A stretch of 64,000 bases of DNA from Pseudomonas rubra (GTDB taxonomy: Bacteria; Pseudomonadota; Gammaproteobacteria; Pseudomonadales; Pseudomonadaceae): NCBI RefSeq assembly GCF_028656935.1, contig NZ_JAMDGZ010000017.1, forward strand, positions 62,001 to 126,000, in the 5' to 3' direction. The position numbers were made by a program, and so were the translations under genes. The notes under the pieces are model-generated. The model searched no databases. It was not told the DNA's origin and was given only the letters and a program-made list of their open reading frames with translations. How positions within the stretch are numbered: position 1 is the first letter of the stretch; each line of letters opens with the position of its first letter. This document shows positions 1-7,370 of this stretch, in pieces.

Positions 1-545
1 TGTTCATTCGCGACTATGTCTACATTCCTCTGGGCGGCAACCGCCAGGGTGTATGGCGCGGCAACCTGAATATGCTGTTGGCGATGCTGGTTTCCGGCTT
101 GTGGCACGGGGCGAGCATCAACTTCATCATCTGGGGTGCGCTGCACGGTATTGGCCTGGCGCTGTACAAGGCTTCGACCTACATCCTGCCGCAACCGATG
201 CGCTGGCCGGGTGCCGGTTTGGCGGCGCGCTTGCTGACGTTCCACTACGTGGCCTTTGCCTGGATCTTCTTTCGTAGCGCCAGTTTCGATGAAGCCATGG
301 ACATGCTCGCCGGTATTAAAGGTTTGAGCCTCGATGGATTGCTCTCCAGTACCGGTCTGCTATTGCTGGTTAGCGTGCTGTATGTCGCGGTCTATCCGCA
401 GTTGCTGGTGATGTTGCGCACGTTCTTTGCCACCACCACGCGCTTGCCCTGGCAGTTGTATCCGATACCCCTGGGGCTGTTCGTTTCCTTGGTCATTTTT
501 GCTTCGCAATCGGGCGTGCCGGGGTTCATCTATGCAAGCTTCTAA
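1..545 (+). CDS. MBOAT-family membrane O-acyltransferase (C-terminal part)
   Basis: This is the 3' part of a gene that begins before the window; the frame is open from base 3. The first residues read RDYVYIPLGGNR, a signature of the AlgI/DltB-type MBOAT family, and SGLWHGASINFIIWG follows with the catalytic MBOAT histidine. Several hydrophobic membrane segments come after. Family members move acetyl groups across the inner membrane for O-acetylation of exopolysaccharides such as alginate or cellulose. Two SGNH hydrolase genes follow with overlaps, which fits an acetylation locus. The polysaccharide substrate cannot be told from this fragment. Confidence 0.9.
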   Translation, partial: FIRDYVYIPLGGNRQGVWRGNLNMLLAMLVSGLWHGASINFIIWGALHGIGLALYKASTYILPQPMRWPGAGLAARLLTFHYVAFAWIFFRSASFDEAMDMLAGIKGLSLDGLLSSTGLLLLVSVLYVAVYPQLLVMLRTFFATTTRLPWQLYPIPLGLFVSLVIFASQSGVPGFIYASF

Positions 546-1662
546 TGCCGGTCGGCTGATGTCCTCGCAGAGGGGCGCCGCCAAGGCCCTATACGCCATT
601 GTCGTGACCACACTGCTGTTGTTCTGGCTGAACCAGGATTCGATCAGCCTCTATTGCCAGCAGAAGTACCACCAGAGCTGCGAGCTGCCGGTAGTTGGGC
701 AGAGCCCGGCCTGGCGCCTTGGGGGCAATCTCACCCACGCCCTGGGCGATGCCCGTGACCGTTTTATCGACAACCTGGAACAACGCGACGAGCCGGTAAT
801 GCTGGCCAAGGTTGAGGCCAGCAACACAGTCGAATTGCCGGCGCCGATGCCGGTGGTACCGGTCCACCTGGACAAACCGCCGGTTGCCGCGCAACTCCCT
901 GTGAGCACACCGGTTGTTGCCAAGGTTGCGAGCGCACCGCTTGCCGCACCCGTGCCGGCACCTGCTCCGCAGGTTGTCCAGGTGCCTGGGGCAGCGGGCA
1001 CGGTGGTGTCACTGGCGGAAGGTGACGAAGTGTTCCTGGTCGGCGATTCGTTGATGCAGGGTGTGGCCCCGCACCTGGCCAACAGCCTGCGCAAGCGTTA
1101 CCAGATCAAGAGCGTCAACCTCAGCAAGCAAAGTACCGGTCTTGCTTATCCTGGGTTCTTCAACTGGCCGCAGACTGTGGCCAAGACCCTGGAAAGCGAG
1201 CCGAACATCCGCCTGATGGTGATCTTCCTCGGCCCCAACGACCCCTGGGACATGCCGCAAGGCAAGGGCAAGCCGTTCCTGCGCTTCAAGTCGCCGGAGT
1301 GGGAGGTGACCTATCGCCAGCGTATCGATTCGATTCTCGATCAGGCCCGTGCGCACAATGTGCAGGTGATCTGGGTCGGGCCGCCGAACATGCAAAAGCC
1401 CAAGTTGTCGACGGCCATGGCGTACCTGAGCGGGCTGTACGAGCAGCAGACCGGCTTGTATCAGCAGCATTACGTCTCAGCGAACCCGGTGCTCGGTTAC
1501 AACGACGATAGCTTCTCCTATACCTTGCAGAGCAGCCAGGGCAAACGGATCAAGACCCGGGTCGATGACGGCATCCATTTCACCCCCACCGGACAGAAGC
1601 TGATCTCGGAACGGATTCTCTCGATGATCGCCTTTCCCGGCCTCACAGTAACGGGACACTGA
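532..1662 (+). CDS. Membrane-anchored SGNH hydrolase, DUF459-like
   Basis: The protein has about 376 residues. An N-terminal hydrophobic segment (YAIVVTTLLLFWL) is followed by an Ala/Pro/Val-rich linker and then an SGNH hydrolase domain. The nucleophile block is FLVGDSLMQG, a GPNDPW block lies in the middle, and the C-terminal Asp-His pair is in DDGIHF. This is the architecture of DUF459-type periplasmic hydrolases that work with MBOAT proteins in polysaccharide O-acetylation. The ATG at 532 overlaps the MBOAT stop by 14 bases; the ATG at 559 is an alternative start. The next gene overlaps by one base, so the three genes are probably translated together. The acetyl acceptor is unknown. Confidence 0.85.
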   Translation: MQASNAGRLMSSQRGAAKALYAIVVTTLLLFWLNQDSISLYCQQKYHQSCELPVVGQSPAWRLGGNLTHALGDARDRFIDNLEQRDEPVMLAKVEASNTVELPAPMPVVPVHLDKPPVAAQLPVSTPVVAKVASAPLAAPVPAPAPQVVQVPGAAGTVVSLAEGDEVFLVGDSLMQGVAPHLANSLRKRYQIKSVNLSKQSTGLAYPGFFNWPQTVAKTLESEPNIRLMVIFLGPNDPWDMPQGKGKPFLRFKSPEWEVTYRQRIDSILDQARAHNVQVIWVGPPNMQKPKLSTAMAYLSGLYEQQTGLYQQHYVSANPVLGYNDDSFSYTLQSSQGKRIKTRVDDGIHFTPTGQKLISERILSMIAFPGLTVTGH

Positions 1663-2867
1663 TGCGTCGACTGCACAACATTCTGGGATTGACCCTGCTG
1701 ATCTGCGCGCTGCCGGGCTGTAGTCCGGTGGCGGCGGTCAATGCCACGGCCAAACCCGTCAATTCGGCAGCCAAGGCCCCGGCCAAGCGTGTCGATGGCA
1801 ACCTGGCGGTATTGGCGGGCAAGTTTCGCAATGCCAACCGCGCGCCGGTAAACATCATCCAGTTCGGCGATTCGCACACCGCCGCCGACCTCTTCAGTGG
1901 CGAGATGCGCCGCCTGCTGCAAGCGCGTTACGGCGACGGCGGTATCGGCCTGGTTGCCGCCTCGCCGGTGCCGGGCACGCGCTATGAGCAGGTCATCCTG
2001 AAAACCGCCAAGCGTCAGTGGGAGCTGGTGTCGGCGCGCAATCAGCAGAGCACCCAGTTCCCCCTCGGTGGTTACCTGTCAGTGCCAAAGGCGGCTAACC
2101 CCAGCGTGCGCATCGAGGCCCGCGAGCCCACCGCGCAGCGTTATCGGGTCCAGGCCCTGTATCAGGCGCGGGAAAACAGCACCCTGGTGCTGCGCGACGG
2201 GCGCGGGCGCAACCAGCGCATGCTGGCGGCAACCGCGGGGCAATGGCGCTTCGGGCCGCAGGTCGGCAACCTTGGCCTGCCGCTGGACCTGACCCTCAAC
2301 AGTCGGCCCGGGACGCTGCTGGGTGGCTGGTACATCCAGAACCAGAAGAATGCCGGGGTGATCTATTCGGCGTTGGGCATCAACGGTGCGCGTCTGGAGG
2401 TGCAGGACAAATGGCAGGCCGGCTGGCAGGACAACCTCAAGACCCTGCGCCCGGACCTGGTGATCCTGGCCTACGGCACCAACGAAGCCTTCGATGACAC
2501 CCTTGACCTCAGCCTCTACCAGACGCAACTGCGCAATACCCTCAAGCGCCTGCGCAAGGACTTGCCGCAGGCGGTGATACTGCTGGTCGGCCCGCCGGAT
2601 TCGATCAAGCAGCGCAAGGCTCGCAGTTGTGCGGCACGCCAGCCGCAGCAACTGGCCCAGGTGATCCGCATCCAGCGGCAGGCGGCCAAGCAGGCCAACG
2701 CACTGTTCTGGGACTGGCAGGCGTACATGGGCGGGCAGTGTTCGATTGACGGCTGGCAAGCGTCGGGCCTGGCCCGAGGGGATCTGGTGCACCTGAGTGC
2801 CGACGGCTACAAAAAGAGCGCAGTCGGCCTGCACGACTTTTTGCGCAGCCAGTTGGGCTTGCAGTAA
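1662..2867 (+). CDS. SGNH/GDSL-type hydrolase, probable lipoprotein
   Basis: The 401-residue protein starts with a signal peptide ending in a lipobox-like LPGC at about residues 17-20, so it is probably a lipoprotein. The SGNH nucleophile block is QFGDSHTAADL, a YGTNEAF block follows, and the catalytic Asp-His pair is in DLVHLS near the C terminus. The ATG lies in the TGATG junction with the upstream gene's stop. With the MBOAT protein and the DUF459-like hydrolase it probably forms an envelope polysaccharide acetylation or deacetylation module. It is the second SGNH protein in a row; whether it acts as acetyltransferase or esterase is not visible. Confidence 0.85.
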   Translation: MRRLHNILGLTLLICALPGCSPVAAVNATAKPVNSAAKAPAKRVDGNLAVLAGKFRNANRAPVNIIQFGDSHTAADLFSGEMRRLLQARYGDGGIGLVAASPVPGTRYEQVILKTAKRQWELVSARNQQSTQFPLGGYLSVPKAANPSVRIEAREPTAQRYRVQALYQARENSTLVLRDGRGRNQRMLAATAGQWRFGPQVGNLGLPLDLTLNSRPGTLLGGWYIQNQKNAGVIYSALGINGARLEVQDKWQAGWQDNLKTLRPDLVILAYGTNEAFDDTLDLSLYQTQLRNTLKRLRKDLPQAVILLVGPPDSIKQRKARSCAARQPQQLAQVIRIQRQAAKQANALFWDWQAYMGGQCSIDGWQASGLARGDLVHLSADGYKKSAVGLHDFLRSQLGLQ

Positions 2868-2881
2868 GGCAGAAAAAATCA

Positions 2882-2939
2882 GGGGTGGGGACGACTTCGG
2901 GTTGGCTTGCGGCGTCCCATGAAGTCGTCTTCCCACCCC
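2882..2939. repeat. Long imperfect inverted repeat between convergent genes
   Basis: The arms at 2882-2898 and 2921-2939 are complementary over about 17 bases with a small bulge (GGGGTGGG...GACGACTTC against GAAGTCGTC...CCCACCCC). The 22-base loop is GC-rich. It follows the SGNH lipoprotein stop by 14 bases and faces the convergent ribB gene. It could act as a bidirectional terminator or an mRNA-end stabiliser. There is no T-run on either side, so Rho-independent termination is not obvious. Confidence 0.6.
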
Positions 2940-3055
2940 CTAACAGAGGCAAATCCGGGTGCATGTGACTGCACCCGCTCAGCACGATGCGACTGCCTTG
3001 AATCAGCCGCGATTCAGTCCTCTGCAATGACCTTAGTAGCTGTCTACCAGACTGT

Positions 3056-3078
3056 AAATTTTCTCGAACAGAAAATTT
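3056..3078 (-). terminator. AT-rich hairpin at the 3' end of ribB
   Basis: The 8-base arms AAATTTTC and GAAAATTT flank a 7-base loop immediately after the ribB stop codon. It is AT-rich and so weak as a classical terminator. Position alone suggests 3'-end formation. Confidence 0.35.
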
Positions 3079-3732
3079 TCAGGCGCTTTCCAGCGCCGGG
3101 CTCATGGCGGCGACCTGACGGTAGCGGGCCAGCTCGTCGATGGTCAGTACCGGCAGCGAATATTGTTTGGCATAAACTGCCACCTGCTCGCCACGGGCCA
3201 TGCTGCCGTCGGGGTTCATCAGCTCGCAAAGTACGGCTGCCGGGCGCAGGCCGGCCAGGCGGGCAAGGTCCACCGAGCCTTCGGTGTGGCCGCGGCGGGT
3301 CAGTACGCCACCATCGCGCGAGCGCAGCGGGAAGACGTGGCCAGGGCTGACAATGCGCATGTCATCGCCGGTCGAATCGAGGGCTGCGAGAATGGTGGTG
3401 ATGCGGTCCTGGGCCGAAACGCCGGTGGACACGCCTTCAGCCGCTTCGATGGTGACGGTGAAGCCGGTGCCATGGCGGGCGCGGTTGTTCGGCACCATGG
3501 GTACCAGCGACAGCTCGTCGACCGTGGCTTCATCCAGGCACAGGCAGACGATGCCGCTGCAATCGCGGATCATCATGGCCATGGTCTGCAGGCTGATGTT
3601 TTCGGCGGCGGCGATGATATCCGCCTCGTCCTCGCGATCATCGTCATCGAGCAACAGCACGGGTTTACCGGCCTTGTAGGCATCGACGGCGGCAGCGACG
3701 TTAGGGAATTGCTTGCGGTGCAAAGGGGACAT
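3079..3732 (-). CDS. ribB: 3,4-dihydroxy-2-butanone-4-phosphate synthase
   Basis: The 217-residue protein converts ribulose 5-phosphate to 3,4-dihydroxy-2-butanone 4-phosphate, one branch of riboflavin synthesis. The acidic metal and substrate site LLDDDDREDEAD is near residue 30. GHVFPLRSRDGG and RRGHTEGSVDLARL, both diagnostic of DHBP synthase, follow. No GTP cyclohydrolase II domain is fused, so this is stand-alone RibB rather than RibBA. The ATG at 3732 has a strong GAGGAG ribosome site; an upstream in-frame ATG lacks one. An FMN riboswitch lies directly upstream on the same strand, so expression should fall when FMN is high. Confidence 0.95.
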   Translation of the reverse strand: MSPLHRKQFPNVAAAVDAYKAGKPVLLLDDDDREDEADIIAAAENISLQTMAMMIRDCSGIVCLCLDEATVDELSLVPMVPNNRARHGTGFTVTIEAAEGVSTGVSAQDRITTILAALDSTGDDMRIVSPGHVFPLRSRDGGVLTRRGHTEGSVDLARLAGLRPAAVLCELMNPDGSMARGEQVAVYAKQYSLPVLTIDELARYRQVAAMSPALESA

Positions 3733-3815
3733 GAAACGCTCCTCGTAAGAGATCGATGAACGTTTCAGGGCGAACAAAATGCGTGCGCCAGGGCGCCTGA
3801 TGGCCCTGACTTGAC

Positions 3816-3948
3816 GCCTTCTTTCATCCGGACTATGACCGTCGGCTCTGGAGTCTCACCAGATCTGCTGACCCTCGGCCAAAGGCCGAGGCGCTCGCGG
3901 GCTCATCTTTCGATTTACCGCCGGTGGGGACTTGCACCCCGCCCTGAA
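3816..3948 (-). promoter_or_regulatory. FMN riboswitch (RFN element) upstream of ribB
   Basis: Read on the minus strand, the segment starts with TTCAGGGCGGGGTGCAAGTC and ends with AGTCCGGATGAAAGAAGG, the conserved RFN blocks that form the closing stem and core. The internal CCCCACCGGCGGTAAA and AGACTCCAGAGCCGACGGTCA segments also match the element. A CAGGGC/GCCCTG hairpin at about 3789-3808, between aptamer and gene, may be the expression platform. It has no T-run, which favours translational control. Confidence 0.95.
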
Positions 3949-4021
3949 GACCCTGCAAGCATACAGCAGAGTGCCAGTATGTTTGCAAGCCCCAGGGCTA
4001 CGACCAAAGTCTGGTGTGGGC

Positions 4022-5110
4022 TCAGAGGCCCAGGGCGTAGTCCAGGTAGCCTGGGTAGACCTTGCGCCAGTCGTCCTGGAAGGTGTGGCCTTCAGGATGT
4101 TCGTGGCTCTGCACCTGGTTGTTGCCGGTGAAGGCTTTTTCGGTGGAGGCCGTCAGTTGCAGGTTGCTTTCATGCTCCTGGGCGCCATGGACCACGACCA
4201 GGCGCTTGTCCTTGGCCTTTTGCACGGTGAACGGGATCTTGAAGCCGCCTGGCGACAGCAGCACGGCGCCGCTGTAGTTCTGCGGGTACTGGGCGATCAA
4301 GTGGGCGGCGTGTTCGGCGCCTTGCGAGAAGCCGATCAAGGCGACTTTCGAGCGGTTGATGCGGGTGTCTTTTTCCAGTTTTTTCAGGGCTGCCGCCACC
4401 GCTTGCTCGGTTGGTTCGACCGATTGGCGTTGCCACATGAACTGATGGTTGTCGCGCTTGAGGGTGCCGTTCAGGGCCACCAGCACGGCCTTTTCGCCGA
4501 CCAGGTCAGCGCGCATGTTGGTGCCGTTGACGCCTTCGGTGCCGAAGCCGGCCAGCCACACCACCACCGGCCAACCGCCTGCCGGGGCCTTGCCCTGAGG
4601 AATGCTGAACGCAGCAAGGCCGGCATCCTTGGCTTGGCTTGGGTAGTTCTTTTCTGCGGCTTGCAGCAGCTTCTGGTAGGCCGGGTCTTTTTGCATCGGC
4701 TCCAGTTCGTCGTCCTCCTTGAGGATCACGGTTTGCCAGAAACCGCGCTCACGCGCCTCGTCGAGGTATTGCGCGGCCAGTTCCGGGCTGTCCATGGCCG
4801 ACAGTGCGGCAGCGGCCTGGTAGGCGGCGAAGGCGTTCTTCGGGTCCAGGCGTGCGGCGGTCAGGTAAAAGGCCAGGGCACCGGCATAGTTGTCGTGCTC
4901 GCTTTTTTCCTTGTCGCCGGCATCCATGAATTCGGCCGGGGTGGCGTCATTGAGGTACAGGTTGGCCATGGCGGCCATGCCTTGCCAGCGGCCCTTGTGC
5001 AGGGCCTGGTCACTGGCTTCGTCGGCGTAGGCAGTGGTGGCAGCGAGGCTGAGGCCGGCCAGCAGGCCGAAGGAGCAGAGGTGCAGGCGGGTAGCTGTCA
5101 GCAATGACAT
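4022..5110 (-). CDS. Exported alpha/beta-hydrolase-fold protein
   Basis: The 362-residue protein has a signal peptide (LCSFGLLAGLSLAATTAYA) and so is probably periplasmic. Residues from about 30 to 150 are helical and Ala-rich and look TPR-like (AAYQAAAALSAM). The C-terminal half is an alpha/beta hydrolase: the nucleophile elbow is GFSQG, the late acidic region includes VVVHGAQEHES, and the catalytic His is in EGHTF near the end. The substrate is unknown; an esterase or dienelactone-hydrolase-like activity is the best guess. The ATG at 5110 has an AGGA site about 10 bases upstream and starts a proper signal sequence. The longer in-frame extension does not. Confidence 0.75.
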   Translation of the reverse strand: MSLLTATRLHLCSFGLLAGLSLAATTAYADEASDQALHKGRWQGMAAMANLYLNDATPAEFMDAGDKEKSEHDNYAGALAFYLTAARLDPKNAFAAYQAAAALSAMDSPELAAQYLDEARERGFWQTVILKEDDELEPMQKDPAYQKLLQAAEKNYPSQAKDAGLAAFSIPQGKAPAGGWPVVVWLAGFGTEGVNGTNMRADLVGEKAVLVALNGTLKRDNHQFMWQRQSVEPTEQAVAAALKKLEKDTRINRSKVALIGFSQGAEHAAHLIAQYPQNYSGAVLLSPGGFKIPFTVQKAKDKRLVVVHGAQEHESNLQLTASTEKAFTGNNQVQSHEHPEGHTFQDDWRKVYPGYLDYALGL

Positions 5111-5180
5111 GGCCGAGAGTCCTTTTTCGGTAGGGCTCGGCCAGGTGCGGCCGAAGAGGGCGCGGATTTTAGCACCCCGA

Positions 5181-6773
5181 TCAGCCCTTGAGTTGATTCC
5201 ACTCCAGGCCAAAACGCGCCAGGTATTTGCGCAGGCGATCGGCGTCGTTGGGCTTTTCTTTTTCCAGGCGCGACACATCGAACAACTGGCGTCCGGCCTC
5301 GGACAGTGTACGGGCGTTGCGGCAAGCAATGAGCACAGCGTGCAGTTGCAGGCGATCGAACTGATCCAGCGGCTTGTCGCCCATCAGTGCGTCGAGCGGA
5401 TCCGCGGATTGTGCCACGCCCCAGGCGAGCTGCAGGCGGTCGATTTCTTCCAGCACCAGGGTTTCGTCGATGCGCCCGCTGTCGGCCAGGGTGGCCATGC
5501 GCGTGATTGACGCCGACAGCTCGCGGAAGTTGCCGGCCCAGCGTGCTTGCGGCGAGTTGGCAAAGGCCAGGTAGCGGCGCTTGGCTTCGAGGTTGAAGCG
5601 TACCTGGCGGTTCTGCTCGCGGGCGTGACGCTGCAGTTCGAAATCGATGTTCGGCTCGATGTCTTCGCGGCGCCCGGCCAGCCCCGGCAGTTCGAAGGTC
5701 CAGAGGTTGATGCGCGCATACAGGTCTTCACGAAACAAGCCTTCGGCAACCCGGCTGCGCAGGTCGCGGTGGGTGCCGGCGATCAGCTGGAAGTCGCTCG
5801 CCACCTCCTGGTCCGAACCCAGCGGGAAGAAGCGTTTCTCTTCGATGGCCTTGAGCAGCATGGCCTGCTCGTCGCTACCCAGTTCGCCAATTTCATCGAG
5901 GAACAACATGCCGCCATCAGCCGCGCGCAGCAGGCCCTCACGGGCGTTCTGGGCGCCGGTGAAGGCGCCTTTGCTATGACCGAACAAGGCCGACATGGCG
6001 CCGTCACCGCGCAGGGTGGCGCAGTTCACCTCGACAAAGCGTCCCTCCAGTTGATGGCGGCCGCGCTTGAGTTCGTAGATGCGCCGGGCCAGGAAGGACT
6101 TGCCCGCACCGGTGGGGCCGACCAGCAGCATCGGTGCCCGTGAGCGCAGGGCCACGCGCTCGATCTGCTCGATGGAACGGTTGAAGGCGGCGTTGCGGGT
6201 GGCGATACCAGCTTTGAGGAAGTTCAGGCTGTCGGCCTGCTCGCGTTGAAAGCGCGAGGTGATGTGATCGTAGCGCGACAGGTCCAGGTCGATCAGCGTG
6301 CTGCTGCCGGCCGGGTCGGCCGTGTCTTGCTTGCCGCGCGCTGGCGAGGTCTGGATCAGCCGCGCCGGCAGGTAGCGCGCCTCGGTGAGCAGGAACCAGC
6401 AGATCTGCGCGACGTGGGTGCCGGTGGTGATGTGCACCAGATAGTCCTCGTGCTCGGTGTCGAAGGGGTAGCTGCTGGCGAAATCGTGGAGCGCGCCGTA
6501 GACCTCCTCGAAGTCCCAGGGGTTGCGCAGGATCATGGGCTGCAGGCGCACCTCGGTGTGCGGCGAGATGCTCTGGATGTCCTCGCGGATGCGCTCGGCC
6601 AGGCCCAGGTCGCGGGCGCTGCTGCCATGAATCAGCTCCAGGCGGTCGATTGGCGTGTGCGCCTGCTGGCACAGGCTGATGGTCGGCCGCCAACGCTGCC
6701 AGCGCGCCGCGCCTTTGCCGTTGCGATCAAGGGTGGTGCCGAGAAAGCCGATGGCGACGCTGCGCTTGTTCAT
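5181..6773 (-). CDS. rtcR: RtcR, CARF-domain sigma54 activator of the RNA-repair operon
   Basis: The 530-residue protein has an N-terminal RtcR/CARF-type ligand domain (residues 1 to about 180, with HITTGTHVAQ). A sigma54 AAA+ domain follows: Walker A GPTGAGKS at 219-226, GAFTGA at 269-274 and Walker B MLFLDEI near 290. A short C-terminal DNA-binding region ends the protein. In enterobacteria RtcR senses RNA-derived ligands such as tRNA fragments and turns on the RNA ligase operon. Here it is divergent from a slipin-rtcB-rlaP operon that has a sigma54 promoter, so the same role is inferred. The ligand cannot be read from sequence. Confidence 0.95.
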   Translation of the reverse strand: MNKRSVAIGFLGTTLDRNGKGAARWQRWRPTISLCQQAHTPIDRLELIHGSSARDLGLAERIREDIQSISPHTEVRLQPMILRNPWDFEEVYGALHDFASSYPFDTEHEDYLVHITTGTHVAQICWFLLTEARYLPARLIQTSPARGKQDTADPAGSSTLIDLDLSRYDHITSRFQREQADSLNFLKAGIATRNAAFNRSIEQIERVALRSRAPMLLVGPTGAGKSFLARRIYELKRGRHQLEGRFVEVNCATLRGDGAMSALFGHSKGAFTGAQNAREGLLRAADGGMLFLDEIGELGSDEQAMLLKAIEEKRFFPLGSDQEVASDFQLIAGTHRDLRSRVAEGLFREDLYARINLWTFELPGLAGRREDIEPNIDFELQRHAREQNRQVRFNLEAKRRYLAFANSPQARWAGNFRELSASITRMATLADSGRIDETLVLEEIDRLQLAWGVAQSADPLDALMGDKPLDQFDRLQLHAVLIACRNARTLSEAGRQLFDVSRLEKEKPNDADRLRKYLARFGLEWNQLKG

Positions 6774-6882
6774 GTCTGTTTAGCTCAAAAGATAAGTACG
6801 TATCCCATGGTATATAAAAATGTTGTTGGTTGTGAGGTGGTGAAAAATGAAAATCCACAACATGAAAAATAAAAACCTTATA

Positions 6883-6895
6883 AATCAACAAGATA
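6883..6895 (+). promoter_or_regulatory. Possible IHF site in the rtcR-rtc intergenic region
   Basis: AATCAACAAGATA resembles the IHF consensus WATCAA-N4-TTR with one mismatch. It lies about 30 bases upstream of the -24 element, in a strongly AT-rich stretch (6774-6910). IHF bending commonly assists sigma54 activators, but the match is short and could be chance. Confidence 0.3.
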
Positions 6896-6924
6896 AAAAT
6901 TAATTCAGTGCTGTTCGGAAAACC

Positions 6925-6940
6925 TGGCACGGCCCTCGCA
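6925..6940 (+). promoter_or_regulatory. Sigma54 (-24/-12) promoter of the RNA-repair operon
   Basis: TGGCACGGCCCTCGCA has the invariant GG and GC separated by exactly ten bases. It matches the TGGCAC-N5-TTGC consensus with one change. It sits 151 bases upstream of the rtcR start on the opposite strand and points towards slipin-rtcB. Transcription should begin near 6950. RtcR is the obvious activator. Confidence 0.88.
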
Positions 6941-6949
6941 ATATCTTTC

Positions 6950-7350
6950 TCGACCGCATCGCCAAGCTGGCCAACGGGACGGGGTTTATGTCTCCGCCGG
7001 TGCACGAGCCCACCCCTGGTGTAGGTGTCGTGCATGCCGCCGCCGCAACGAGCAGTCGATAGCGTGGCTCCTCACGGAGACGCTGGTCTCGAGGCCTGAC
7101 TCGAACCTTACATACCCTCCAAGGTATCTCGAATGTTGTACCCGCCGGTGGGGCGTAGCCAGGAAGGTGCGCAAGGTGCGCAAGGCGCGCACACGCTCAC
7201 CGCTGATTTACCCGGCTTGTCGGCCGGGCCCGGAGCAAGGCAGTTGCCGGACCGCAGGACGCGGTCAATGGACAGGACGTCCCGGCAACCGACTCCTCCG
7301 GGCCACGCCCGCAGCGCTCGGTATTTTGGCAACACCGGCACCAAGGACTT
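6950..7350 (+). ncRNA. Structured non-coding leader of the RtcR-controlled operon (candidate new RNA)
   Basis: About 400 GC-rich bases separate the sigma54 promoter from the slipin gene, and I find no convincing gene in them. By eye they hold many paired segments: TGCACGA/TCGTGCA (7001/7028) continued by CACC/GGTG; AGCGT-CTCC/GGAG-ACGCT (7061-7084); GGT-CGAG/CTCG-ACC (7085-7107); ATACC/GGTAT (7112-7127); CAACG/TGTTG (7046/7134) enclosing the last three; GTGCGC/GCGCAC (7176/7187); CCCGGC/GCCGGG (7211/7223); GGCCCGGAG/CTCCGGGCC (7227/7296); TTGCCGG/CCGGCAA (7244/7282). Known rtc operons in Salmonella carry Y-RNA-like RNAs, so a functional RNA here is plausible. Its 3' end is unknown, and it may be a processed leader. 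Confidence 0.65.
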
Positions 7351-7370
7351 AATTGCACAGGATGATCAAG

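Noticed and set aside
3932..5107. A 391-residue open frame antisense to the exported hydrolase, starting in the FMN riboswitch
   Set aside because: Shadow of a gene with a signal peptide and catalytic motifs; the start lies inside a structured RNA element.
5098..5325. N-terminal extension of the exported hydrolase
   Set aside because: The extension would place the signal peptide inside the protein and overlap the 3' end of rtcR. ATG 5110 with AGGA gives a normal export signal.
6988..7062. A 24-codon frame in the rtc leader (begins MSPPVHEP, ends TSSR)
   Set aside because: The upstream GGGACGGGG is a poor ribosome site and the frame runs across both arms of a stem. It is kept only as an alternative to the non-coding view.
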